In this document: one piece after another, positions 37,801 to 49,800 of the stretch
Position numbering within the stretch: position 1 is the first letter of the stretch
How the letters are laid out: every line of letters begins with the position of its first letter
Assembly: GCA_030386875.1 (NCBI GenBank)
Contig: CM059566.1
Span: forward strand, 35,190,068 to 35,254,067
Length of the DNA stretch: 64,000 nucleotides
Reading direction: 5' to 3'
Source: Morinoia aosen
Lineage: Eukaryota; Arthropoda; Malacostraca; Amphipoda; Talitridae
Translations under genes and position numbers: made by a program
Notes under the pieces: generated by a model
Told to the model about the DNA's origin: nothing
The model's input: the letters and a program-made list of their open reading frames with translations, nothing else
Database searches by the model: none

Positions 37801-40800
37801 AACAAAAAGAAAAAGTGTTATGACACAAAGAAATAATTTGATTGCCGAGTGGGCCACCAATATCAAGTTCAACAACTTTCGAGTAGGTACTCGGGGTTAT
37901 CATAATACCAAAGAAAATAACATTTATTACTGAACCCAATTGAATTAATGTAACTGCCTGCTCATGGCATGAACAATAACTCGTAAACGAAGTTAGTGGC
38001 ACATGATAATTAACAAAAGCTCTACCCTATATACACATTTACATCACAACGACTTGAAAGAACTCAGAAGAGTAAGGACATACAAGATTATGCACATGGT
38101 AGCAGCAATTCCCACTCAGCATTGGCATCATAAAAACTCTAAAGGCCTGAAGACACGATCATTGAGTGCGCGCGGGAACAATGAAGAGAGGTACAAGCCC
38201 CTCCCACTTGCTCTCGCTTCAGGCGCATTTACTGCTCAATGACAGCGCGGACTATTCTCGTCTTCATGGCGCTGGCCAGAGCTTGTCAGTGTCATTACAG
38301 ACGCGCTGTCATTGAGCAAGTAAATGCACCTGAAGCGAGAGCAAGCGGGCGGGGCTTGCGCCTCTCTTCACTGCTCACGCGCGCACTCAATGATCGGGGC
38401 AACAGGCCGTAACACACACTCGACACACTCAGATCTCGCACACACTTGCTTCACTTCAATTCAAAAATCTGCTCGACACAACTAAGGTAACACAACTAAG
38501 GATTGGGCAGAATTAATTAAAACTTCACTCTATGGTTGGGAGTGAGCGCTCACAGAGCGAGTTGGATAGATACCACTTCACTCACACCATCCAGAGACGT
38601 CTGGATTTCACACCCCCGCTCTCTTGAGGCGCTGTGGCGCCTTCAATTAGAAGGAGTCGTATTTGATAACATACGAGTATTGTTTTCTTGAGTCTTACAC
38701 TTCTTCTAATCACACGCAGCCCTTAATTTTGCTGAACAAGCACCCATGCTGAACGAGCAAGCTCTCGCTTCTGCAGTTCTCATTAGATAGAACTATTCCT
38801 TTCCATTCACTGAATGCATTCGCGCACATTAAACAAGCACCTCACTACTCCAGCTGAAATTGCTTTCATGAGAGAACCGCTCACTTTTCACCCTCATCTG
38901 AAAGCACCGCTCACTTCTCATGAAAACACCACTCACTTCATGAAAGCAACACTCATTTCTCACCCTTTAATTTAAACACAGTGCACCACCCACTTCAGGA
39001 GAGCACGACTCACTTCTCACGCTCGCTCTCACTCAGCGTGACTCACTTCTCATCCTTGTTCTCACTCAGCACGACTCGCTTCTCATCCTTGCTCTTATTC
39101 AGCATGACTCACTTCTCATCCTTGCTCTCATTGAGGGCCATCTGAAGGCGGACGTCATCACTCCTGCGACGGGCCTCCTCGTGGTCGGCCTCCTCCTTGC
39201 TCATGGCCAGCGCGAGCTGCAGCTGCAGCTCCTCCTCCCCCACCGTGTGCGGCCGCGCCGACTCCAGCTCCCCGTAGTCCGTCGGACGCTCTACAGACGG
39301 GGCAGTGTTAGTACGCCTGCTTACATGTTGGCCTCTCTAGCCGCGACTAAGACGTTCCAAAGAGGAACGATGAAGGCACCATTAAGTGTAGAGTTACAGG
39401 AATGCAAAATCTATGCCCAAGGTCCACAGAAACAGGAAGTTAAAAAGGAAGTTTATGAAACAAGATAAAAGTTGAAGAAAATGGTAGGTGGTGAAAAACG
39501 GGACAGCAGTGAACCGAAAATAAGATGGTTGTGAACATAACACAAGAAAGCTATTTTATTTCAACAAAAAGTAGACCTACCTAACTCTCAACTCGTGACC
39601 ACATATTTTCCCCCTAGGAGAGCAAATTTCCATAGATACAATAGTTGTATCCTCCAGAGGGGCAATACAGCTGTTTTATAATACCCTGATGTTGACGGCC
39701 GCTATCTAATAAATCATACTAGTATACCCGCACTTTCAAAAAATGACAGCTCAAGCTTTGCATTTTCCATCAGCAGTGGCACTATCCCTCTGATGATTCT
39801 GACGACTATCTTATATAATAATGGTGTACTCGCACTCCCAAAACTAACAGTTCAAGCCACGCGTTTTTGAGGGCAACTATTCTTATGTTTATGAACCCAT
39901 CTTCTCATAACACCGGTGTACCTTTTCTGCGACCAAAAATAATATCTAGTTAGTTTAGAGGCAAATATTTATTAGTGCATCCCCATTTTCTGCTATTTAA
40001 CTTTGAATCCACTATGTACAGTTAGTTGCACTGCTCTGGGCCAAATAATTAACACGTTGACTGCGATGGGTGAAACTGAAGTTCAGTTTTCAACTCAAAT
40101 TTCAATTCAAAAGTTGTTAGGAATTTTATAAATACCAAACATTAACCGGATCCATTAAATACCAATAATTTTAAAAAGATTGTTAAAACTTTGTTAAAAC
40201 TTTTCCAAACGACCCTTCAAGGGGTCATTTCACGGCAGGAAAAACTTGAGTACGACCCACCCGTGGGTCGTATCGCAGTCAGCGTGTAGAATTCGCCAAC
40301 CCACAGCCAGTAACTCAACGTAGGAACACACGACTCGACCCGAGTTGAACGACTCGACCCGAGTTGAACCACTCGACTCGACCCGAGTTGAACCACTCGA
40401 CTCGACCCGAGTTGAACCACTCGACTCGACCCGAGTTGAACCACTCGACTCGACCCGAGTTGAACCACTCGACTCGACCCGAGTTGAACCACTCGACTCA
40501 ACTCGGACAAATGAATCCTTTACAGCTCACCTCTTATGCCATAGGAGTCTCTCTCAGTGCGTGACGAACTCGTAACTAAGGTCTGCACAAACCAAAGAAC
40601 AGATTACACAAAGGAAATTTTGACAGCTACAAGACTGAAAAGAATTACGAGTCTTTGAATCAACGTGCATTCATTGCAAACTATGTATGAACATCATTAA
40701 CGATTAATGTCTATGAATATAATTTACAGTAATGTTTAACAAGCCAGAGAGTCGTTAGTCAAAAAACTTCCAAAAGACATACTGTACTTGTAAACAGATA

Positions 40801-43800
40801 CAAGAAGGACCAAGGACGACAATTAGAACACAAAAACCGGTGTTTAAAGGCAGAGATGCAACACCTGAGTTCCATGTACAAACTCATCGATGAACTACAT
40901 GGAAATTTTATGGCAGCATATTGTGACGTATAATGCATTTAACACAAGAAAATGATTTATTAGTGAGGAAATGGGCAGAAGGAAGCAAACAAAGAAAATA
41001 AAACAATGAGAGAATCATGCAAGAAAAGCACAATTAGACAAGAAAATGTTTTCTTCAAATTCAATATAAATTAAACAACTTGATTTTAATATAAAACGAT
41101 GGGAAGTCAACAAAACTATGAAGTCAAGAACAAACTAAAGATAAAAAAGTCAACTAAAATACAAACAGAAAAAACGCCAGAAAAATAAAGCCAAGCGCAC
41201 AGGAAAAAAGCTGGTTCAGGAGAAAGCATGAACAGTAAGCGGAACAGCAAGAGGAGAAAAGCATTAAAGGGATACAACAGGAAAGATGCAACTTAACAAA
41301 AGCAGAACTGTAGCGACAGGGGACAAAGTAAAGTAATATAGCAACAAAAAGGAGCTGTAAGAGTAGAGGGAAAAAAGCAACAGAGTGGAAAATTCCTCAG
41401 GATAAAGTAGCAACAGTGCACTGATCAGCCCCGAGCTGTACTAATGTTATGCTCAGCACAGCATCGAGTAAAGCAGGCTATTGTGGATTTACAGGGTCTT
41501 TCAGATGAACTCGTGCAAATTTAGAAACGTGGGTAATTCTGATCCCTCTGAAAGTTGGCAACTCTGAAGTGCATCATCTAATAAGCACGTTAACTTCTAC
41601 GTGAGCCACCGGTGGTACAAGGAGGCAATTTTCTTTCTGCTGCTGACCGACCAGCAGGCACCAACTCAATCTTCATATTTGCTCAACTATAGTTCAACGT
41701 AGGCACGATCCAGTTAATGTTCGCTATTATCAAAATTGCTCACTATAATTGCTCACTATAATAATTCAAGTTGAGTATTAAACATTAGTTTAACCCACAG
41801 CGATTAACGTGTTACGCATTAGTTACGGATTCTCCAAATATCACATCAATAAAATCGCAGTTGCTTCCTAACTGCGCCACAAGTCAGACAGTTTATTAAT
41901 TATTTCATCGGCATCTATCACAGATCGAAAGCATTTTAAACAGCTAGGTAAAAAAATATTTTGGCAGAAGAAGCCAGTTCCACAAACACAGGGGTTAAGC
42001 AAGCAACAATACAAAGCATAGGACAAATTTAATAGCTTAGAAGATGAAACTAGGAAGCTTTACGTTAGATCAATGTTACACCAAACATACTCCTGGTAAA
42101 TACCACGAATCACGTAGCTAGGACGCACAAACAGTTAGGCAGTAAATTCTAAAAACAAACTAGGCAGCTAGGACGCACAACAGATTCGGTAGCTAGAACG
42201 CACAACAGATTAGAACGCAGAACAAATTAAGCAGCTAAGACGCATAACAAACCAGGACACAGAACAAATAAAGCAGCCAGGAACTCACGCCAGGATAGGT
42301 GGGGCTGGTGGGGGAGTTAATATCCTGTGGGGAGAAGAGAGAAAGCAGCAGTTACGAGGCACCTACGCTCACAGCACCGCTCTCTACACAGGTAACCTCC
42401 GGCCGCTACAGGCACAGCGAGCGCGTACGTTAGCGTGTGACCGGCACTCAAGCATGTACACTTGTGGCAGTACAGTGGTAGTGAGAACATTGGTCTGAAG
42501 TTATTGCCTGGGGAAATTGTTGGAAATAGAAGGCTAGGGAAATGGATGGATATAGAAGGCAAGGGAAATGGCTGGATATAGAAGCCAAAGGAAATTGTTG
42601 GAAATAGAAGCCAAGGGAAATGGATGGATATAGTAGCCAAGGGAAATGGATGGAAATAGAAGCCAAGGGAAATGGATGGATATAGAAGCCAAAGGAAATG
42701 AATGGAAAAATAAGAGAAGGCAAAAGAAATTTATGGAACTGAAAGTGGAAGACATGAGAAATTGACGGCAATGAAAGTAGAAGGGAAACTGATGACTTGA
42801 AAAGTCGTATTGGTTTTCCCTTTAAAAGAGAATAATAAAGAGTAGAAAAATTAGAGGGCAAATGAAAATTAATAGGAAAAGAGCGAGATAAAAAGAATTA
42901 CTCATGGAACTCTACCAAGATCCAGAAAAAAACAAGAGACCATCCAATGTAAGTCTAATGGCCTAGAGTGACAACCCAAAATAAATAGTAATGGAATGAG
43001 AAGGAAAGGCCATACTGACGAGAATTAAATTACAAGAAAATAATGAACATAAGAGTAAAAAAAAAATTCTCATGAAGGGGTATGAAAATTAACTCTGACT
43101 AATGAAATTGAGAAAGGCAGATGTGCTTGGAAATAAGGCTAAACTGATGAACAGAAACAAATGGAAAACTAACTTTACTGGTTAATTTGTTGGCTTATTT
43201 TGGCAAAGAAAACTACCTACCTGCTAAAAAGGTAGAAAAACTACCCGGAGACAACTATAAAAAAGCTTCCTAATCAAAGTAGAAAAATATTCAATAATTC
43301 ATACGTTCATACGCTCAAGGCCCCACGATGAAATTGAATCCAGCCGTTGAATGAAAAATTAAATGCATTAATAATAATAACACCCTTCGTGTGTTTATTT
43401 ACATGTTTGGTGTCCGCTTCTTTGGCTCACTGCAACACTGAAAAGGCTGCTCAATGTCCGTATCTGTGATACGAGTTTCACCAGTGGCACAAGTACAAGA
43501 ATATTTTAATGGCGGGTGCTATTAGGATGGATATATTTGTTTGTCATCCACACCGAGAATATTGATTTGAAGAGAACTCAAATCCCATAATTTTTGACGG
43601 GTGTTGTACAATTCTTTGAATTATAATGGAACAGAACCTTTATGATGGACGAGCAACACTCAAAGAAACAAGTCAGTATTTAGTGCACCTACCCACAAAG
43701 GTAATTTATTTAGACTACGATTGAGTACAACCTTCCTGACTCCCGAGCAACATTTGATATGCTATATAACTCTCGCTTTTTCATGTTTTGGAATGGTCTC

Positions 43801-46800
43801 AGCTTTCTTATTTTTAGTGTTTTTTCGAGCTTCTTTGTCTCCTGTCTCCGTTCTTACCTAAACTTTTTGGAAATCGGTATCTTGGATACCTGCAGCAGAA
43901 ATTTGGATACTAATAGGTCACTGTGAGGTCCTAATACCCAATACTGATTTCCTCCTTATGTAAATAAAGATTGAAGCATTCATGACACAGTCCACACAAG
44001 CTATTGTTTCCTCCAAACCTTTCTGAGCCGAATTTTTATAGCACAAATCCTCAAAAGCCCTGTAGAGTTGTCACATGCTAGATGAAGCTCAGGGTCAAAT
44101 TTTATTTGGAAAACCCCAAACTTTGAAATTTTGGGCAATAAAAACGGCTACCATACCAGCCTATATCCCTCCACGACTGAGTTTGAACACGAATTAATCA
44201 AAAACGGAATTGGAAATTTATAAAAAAAAAATCGAGTAAGTAAGAGATATCCAGTACCGAGCTAAGATGAATTAGGCCCTCCCATTTAGTAATTAGAAAA
44301 CAAACTTGATCACTGGAGCCCAATCAAAATTAAAACCCACGTTTCAACACCAACGCAGTCCACGATAACGTGGAACGAACACGTGGTCTATAGTACCCAA
44401 ACATTAAAAAGATAACAAAATGAACAAATGGTAAGACAAGTCCACATGAAAGGTATCGTTATAGACGGGAGGAAAGTTCAGATCAAACAAGCTCAAGAAA
44501 ACAACAAAGACGAGGAACCTTGAAAAAAATTACCAAAGCTGAGAAAGTAAGACAGAAGAAAGTAAAAACGAGAGAAATATAACAGATCTTTTTTACAACT
44601 GGCTTAACAACCCACATTGAAGAAGTGATCTATAATAGCAAAATGGAGCAAGACTAAAACTTCAGGAGCAGGACAAAGTGAGGCGAGGATACGGAAGCGT
44701 AACAGACGCTGCTTACAAGAATACAAGATACTCAAGAAAAGGTAAATTTTGCTTGGCAAGAAACTTCAAAAAAAAAGTCAAGAACAAAAACCAAAAAGTC
44801 CACAGTGTTAAAATTGTACTTTGTCACTACTTGAACGAACGTTTCGAACCGCGACTGATTATCAGCTGATCAAGACCCGAAACGCTCGTTTTAGTATTGA
44901 CTACATACAACTTCAACAACGCGGACTTCTTTAGTTTTTGGCCTTTAACTTTTTATAGAAGGTACTCGGCCTGCGGCCTGGATGAGGTGTGATACCACAA
45001 CTTCAAGTAACTTTACACCGTGTATGAGCAGTGAGTGAAATTCTCAAGTGAACTTCAATACAGTTATGCTCGACGTTAGCACGGTCTCCACACATACGGC
45101 ACACAGCTGCATGTTATGTAATGATCATTGCAGTCGAGCTCAGAGTGTTAAGCACAAATATGTATATTTGAGCGATGGAAGTTATGAGATATATACAGCA
45201 GGTGCAGAACTTCTATTTACAAACAACCGCCATACACCAAAATCATTTCCTCAAACGCCAAAGTATTGATCCTTCCCTGAAACTGCTATGCAATAATAAG
45301 CAAAAAATAGATAAATTATCAGATAATCTATACGTTATAGTAAATCCTCAAACTGAACTTGCCGTACAAAAAGAAAAAAAATTTAATTCAACAACAACTT
45401 CAAGCATTTTGATGATGTAAGGTAGAGACTGTTCAACACAACTCTTTCAAATATCAACAGGCGACTCGTCAACAAAACAAGCGCTGCTGCCAGCACCATA
45501 ACGAACATTCGCTAGCATCACAGGAAACGCTACCTATTATGAGAAACGTCCACTAGCACCGTAAGAAACGTTTTCTAGCGCCATAACGAGCGTTATCAGA
45601 CGGTTCAAAAAATAAATCTTAATTCATCTCAAGCTAGGGCGAAACTCTTACACAACCAGTAACTACTCGAAGCAAATTCAAAGAATAGCTGCTAGCTCAA
45701 AGACCAGCCTTACTTTCTGTAGTTTAGATACAACATTTTACTCTCCAACAGCGAGGTAGAGTTCTCCATATGTCTAATGCCAACAGGACATAGTAAAGAG
45801 CACTGATTGTACGCTACATGGGAGCAAGACCACATATGGCAAGTTAAATAGAACAAAAGAGGCAGGAGCCGCTTTCTCTGTTACCTGATCACCATCTACC
45901 GTGATGGTGAGCTCCTCAACGTTATTGTTGCGACCACGCTGTTGAGGCAAAAGTTCAGTGGTCACGGTGAGAGAGTTCATCACTAAACCGAAGTTCGGCG
46001 TTTTGTTTCATATTAAATTCACGTAGCTTTTCAATTTAGCGGTTATCTTAAATTTGATTATTGGAATAATTATTGAACGGATTCATGTTATTAATTACGA
46101 TAGTGCCTTCTAATGAAATAATATCTTAATCGCTTTGATCGTAACAGGAAACTTATATACACATCTCATATTCAAAACAATTCAAGCATTAAATGTAAGA
46201 ATTACTGATTGCCCAGCACGACACCGTCATGGCCATCTGTTATCAAGTAATACCTAATTCTTTGAGCTAAATAAAGCAAGTATATAATGAACGTCAGCTT
46301 GTGTTCAGAGACCTACTTTAAAGGCGATTTGAAAAATGAAGTACATTATTTGAACCGAGTATCACAAAAAACACTACAAAAACGAAAGTAATGCAGATTC
46401 ATCAAAATCTTCAGGGCAATTCAAATTTTACCATATTAATAACAGAAGTTCACAGAATAATCTCTACAAAACATAGCTGAGAACACAGAAATATTGAAGA
46501 AAAGCCATTGCCTCTTTAACGCCTTGCTGGACTTCGAGGGAAAATCTCATGGAGGAAACTTGGCTCCCCTCACAACAGCTCGTTTGGAAATGAAAGCCAG
46601 CGTGATAATAACCATATTGAATTGCAAACGTTTCGGAATGCAAAGTTCCTCAGGGGAACTATCACGTTGTAAACGTTTACCATCCAATACGTCTATTATC
46701 ACGCTGACTCATTTTCATATCAAGACCAATCCTACAAATCGTCCAAAAAAATAATAAAGTTCATCTGCCCGTCCAAGATGTGATCAGAGCTTCCGACAAG

Positions 46801-49800
46801 TAAAAGTAACGCATTTTCAAACACCTAGTTGTAATGATAGTTCAAGTATTAAACAAATGAATCTGTGAAACATTGGCCTCACCATAATTTCAACAAGTAA
46901 AACCCACACATATTTTAAGCACAATTGTTATGATAGCTCAAGTTTTCATAGAAAATGGCAAATGTCAGAAATAGGTAAGAAGAGAGGCGATCTGTCAAAC
47001 ATTGACCTGACCATAATTTAGACATGTAAAGCCAACACATATTTTCAGCTCAACTGTTATGATAGCTGAAGTGTTCAACATAAACAGCAAACATCAGAAG
47101 TAGGCGGACCAGCGGACCCTACACCAGCCCCCACCACTACTCACAGGGTCCCCGGCCATCCCAGAAACGCTCTGGGCAAAGCGCTCTTTTGCCTTGAGTG
47201 CCCGCACGCGCTCGTTGCGTAGCCGCTCGTCGTCCTGCCATGAGATTGGGTTGCGTTAGAAGTTGCATAGTTCAGGCATCCTTAACGACAACTAAGGTTT
47301 CCTTACAAGAAAAAGGAAGAAGGCACCAGCTGGTTTATAGGAACACGGTATCTATGCACAAGGTGTGTCCTCAAACCTTCCGCATTGAAACAGTAAGATT
47401 GAAAGAAGTTTATGAAATAAGGTAAGTGAAGCAGTGAACCCAACACAGATGGTTTGTAATATAGAAAGCATTTTTTCTCAACAAAAAGAAAGCCTACCTA
47501 ACCTTCAGATTACCCCCACATGTTCCCCTACTGTAGCTCTAATTATCGTCCAGTGATATAACGGAATATTATGATAGTCACATGTTATTAGTAATAAGTC
47601 AAACGGTATGATGACATACAATAATACTCTAGATTATTATTAGCCTGTGAGTTATACAGGATGATGCCTGAAAAGAATTAAACACAACGAAAAAGATAGT
47701 AATAGTACTCAAAATTTTTGCACGCATGTCGAGTAGCTCGCATGAGAATTCGCGAAGTGTCCAACCCATGGAGCGGAGGTGAACGACTCTCCAAATTAGC
47801 AATAACATAGCCCACACCACTGCCAACAAACACAACAATCGCTACATGCCTATTCACAACAAACCTTCCACCACTACCACCGCAGTAGCAAGGGAAGGCA
47901 AACGATTCCAAATTAGCACGTAATGACTTCAGATCTTCCCACAGAGAGCACTAAATTTCAAGATTCAATACTTTTAGGCCCCATGAGGCAAAATTATCCC
48001 GCTTGAAAAAGTATTATTTTCACCTACCGAGAGAATGGTTCACAATAACCTATTTTATTGCCTACTCACAATAACAAACCTAACATCACTCGTTTCGTGG
48101 CCTCACGAGCGCCTTGAAAGAGCTCACACCAGAAACGGAATGCCTACACCATTTATCAACAGAAACTGCTAATTACATGAAACACAAGCGTTTAACTAAC
48201 GCAAAGGTAATCAACGCGAAGCTCAGGCTAATCTCAAGGATGAGTTCTGGAAAAGAATGTTGCTCAATTTTATGAAAGAACGACATATGCTTGATTTTGT
48301 AGTATGTTACTAAAAGCAGACCTAGATGGTGACGTACAACCATTTGAACACACAAACAATACTATCGGGGTTTCACTAACGCATAGGAAATATCCAGAAG
48401 AGCGTGGATGGTGACATACAAGCATTCAAACACACAAACAAATAATACTATCAGAGTTTTAAACGTGCACAGGAGATATCCAGAAGAGCGTGGATGGTGA
48501 AGAACAAGCATTTGAACAAACAAACAATACTATCAGGGTTTCAGAAGAACATCGGAGATATACAGAAGACGGTTAAATTAACACCCCACCCTGAGTAATG
48601 TTACTACAAGCACCTCCCCCTAGACCTCACCTTCAAAAGAGCCACCATGGCCTTGGCTTTTTCCCTGACGTTGATGCCTTGGTCTTTCCCCTCCTCGATG
48701 TACTGGAAATCTTTCAGTGTTGAGATGGAGTGGATGTTCTCTCGACTCTGCTCGGCCACCTGAACAACACGCACGAGGTCACTAAACGAACCAGGTAAAC
48801 ATGAAGCGTGTTCTTGATAGAAAATTAACACTTTGACCGCAACGTGCGTCACCGGTCGTCGAAGAGAGATTTTCATAATGCTGCTGAAAGACCAGTAGTC
48901 ACAATCTCAATTTTCTTAAATACGTAATTAAAGCTGAATCAAGGCATGATCCAGTTAATCTTTGAGATTTTCAAAGTTTCTTTTAACAATTGGCTTTAAA
49001 TTTGAGTTTGAGTTGAATATTGAACTAAAGTTTAACCAATTGCGGTCAAAGTGTCGAGTCCTTGAAAGTGGAATCAAAACAATGCAGGCCAAGAAGTCAG
49101 GTCTTGGTTTGCACACTGTTAGTTACAACTACTGCCTATTTAGATGAACCTAATGGTAGGGTTTCTCCTTTGCAGTTCCCAGTAAATGTGAAACGTGATA
49201 AATAGAGTGCACCGATCACTAAGAAATGGGTCCCAGTTTGTGAAGCCCTACAAAAAAAAACTAAATATACGAAATGCATAAAATATAAAAAACACATATT
49301 CTTCTATTTTCACAGGCAGGCCATTTCTACTTTCATGTACAAAGATCCTTTTAATTCAACTCACTTTAAAAAATAATTATATTTCCTGAAGGAAGTAAAA
49401 TGAATGATGAAATAAACAATAGAACATCTAAATTTTAAATATACGTGAAAAAATACAAGTTGAACATTACTGTATAAACCATTAATTCATCTCATATTAG
49501 AGTGATATTTGGGTGAAGAGATTCAAGTTAAATTAACACTTCGACTGCGGCAGGTAAAGCTGAAGTTCGATATTCAACTCAAATTTAAAGTCAATTGTAG
49601 TAAGCCATTTTAAAATAGGAAATACTAATAGGATCGTGTATTCATTTCATTCTGATGAAGTATTAAGGAAAATTGAGTTTGTAACTCTGGTCCGGTTGGT
49701 GAGCAGCACTATGAAAATTGACTCAGTGTACCACCGGTGGCTCACGTCGCAGTCAAAGTGCTAATCTAGGCAAGTAGTCACGTGCATGGCACAATTTTAG

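Larger units (their letters stand above)
34769..39000. other. Intron 7, non-coding body
   Basis: AT-rich, containing a short hairpin (35413-35455), an AT palindrome (37403-37478) and a GC-rich foldback (38157-38395). No exon supported. Confidence 0.5.

Noticed and set aside
40217..40575. Repeat proteins on both strands (STRVEPLD-type)
   Set aside because: Produced by the 24-bp intronic repeat; no splice context.
42317..42861. Minus-strand frames rich in F-P-W-L-L-F-P
   Set aside because: Translation of the 26-bp repeat.
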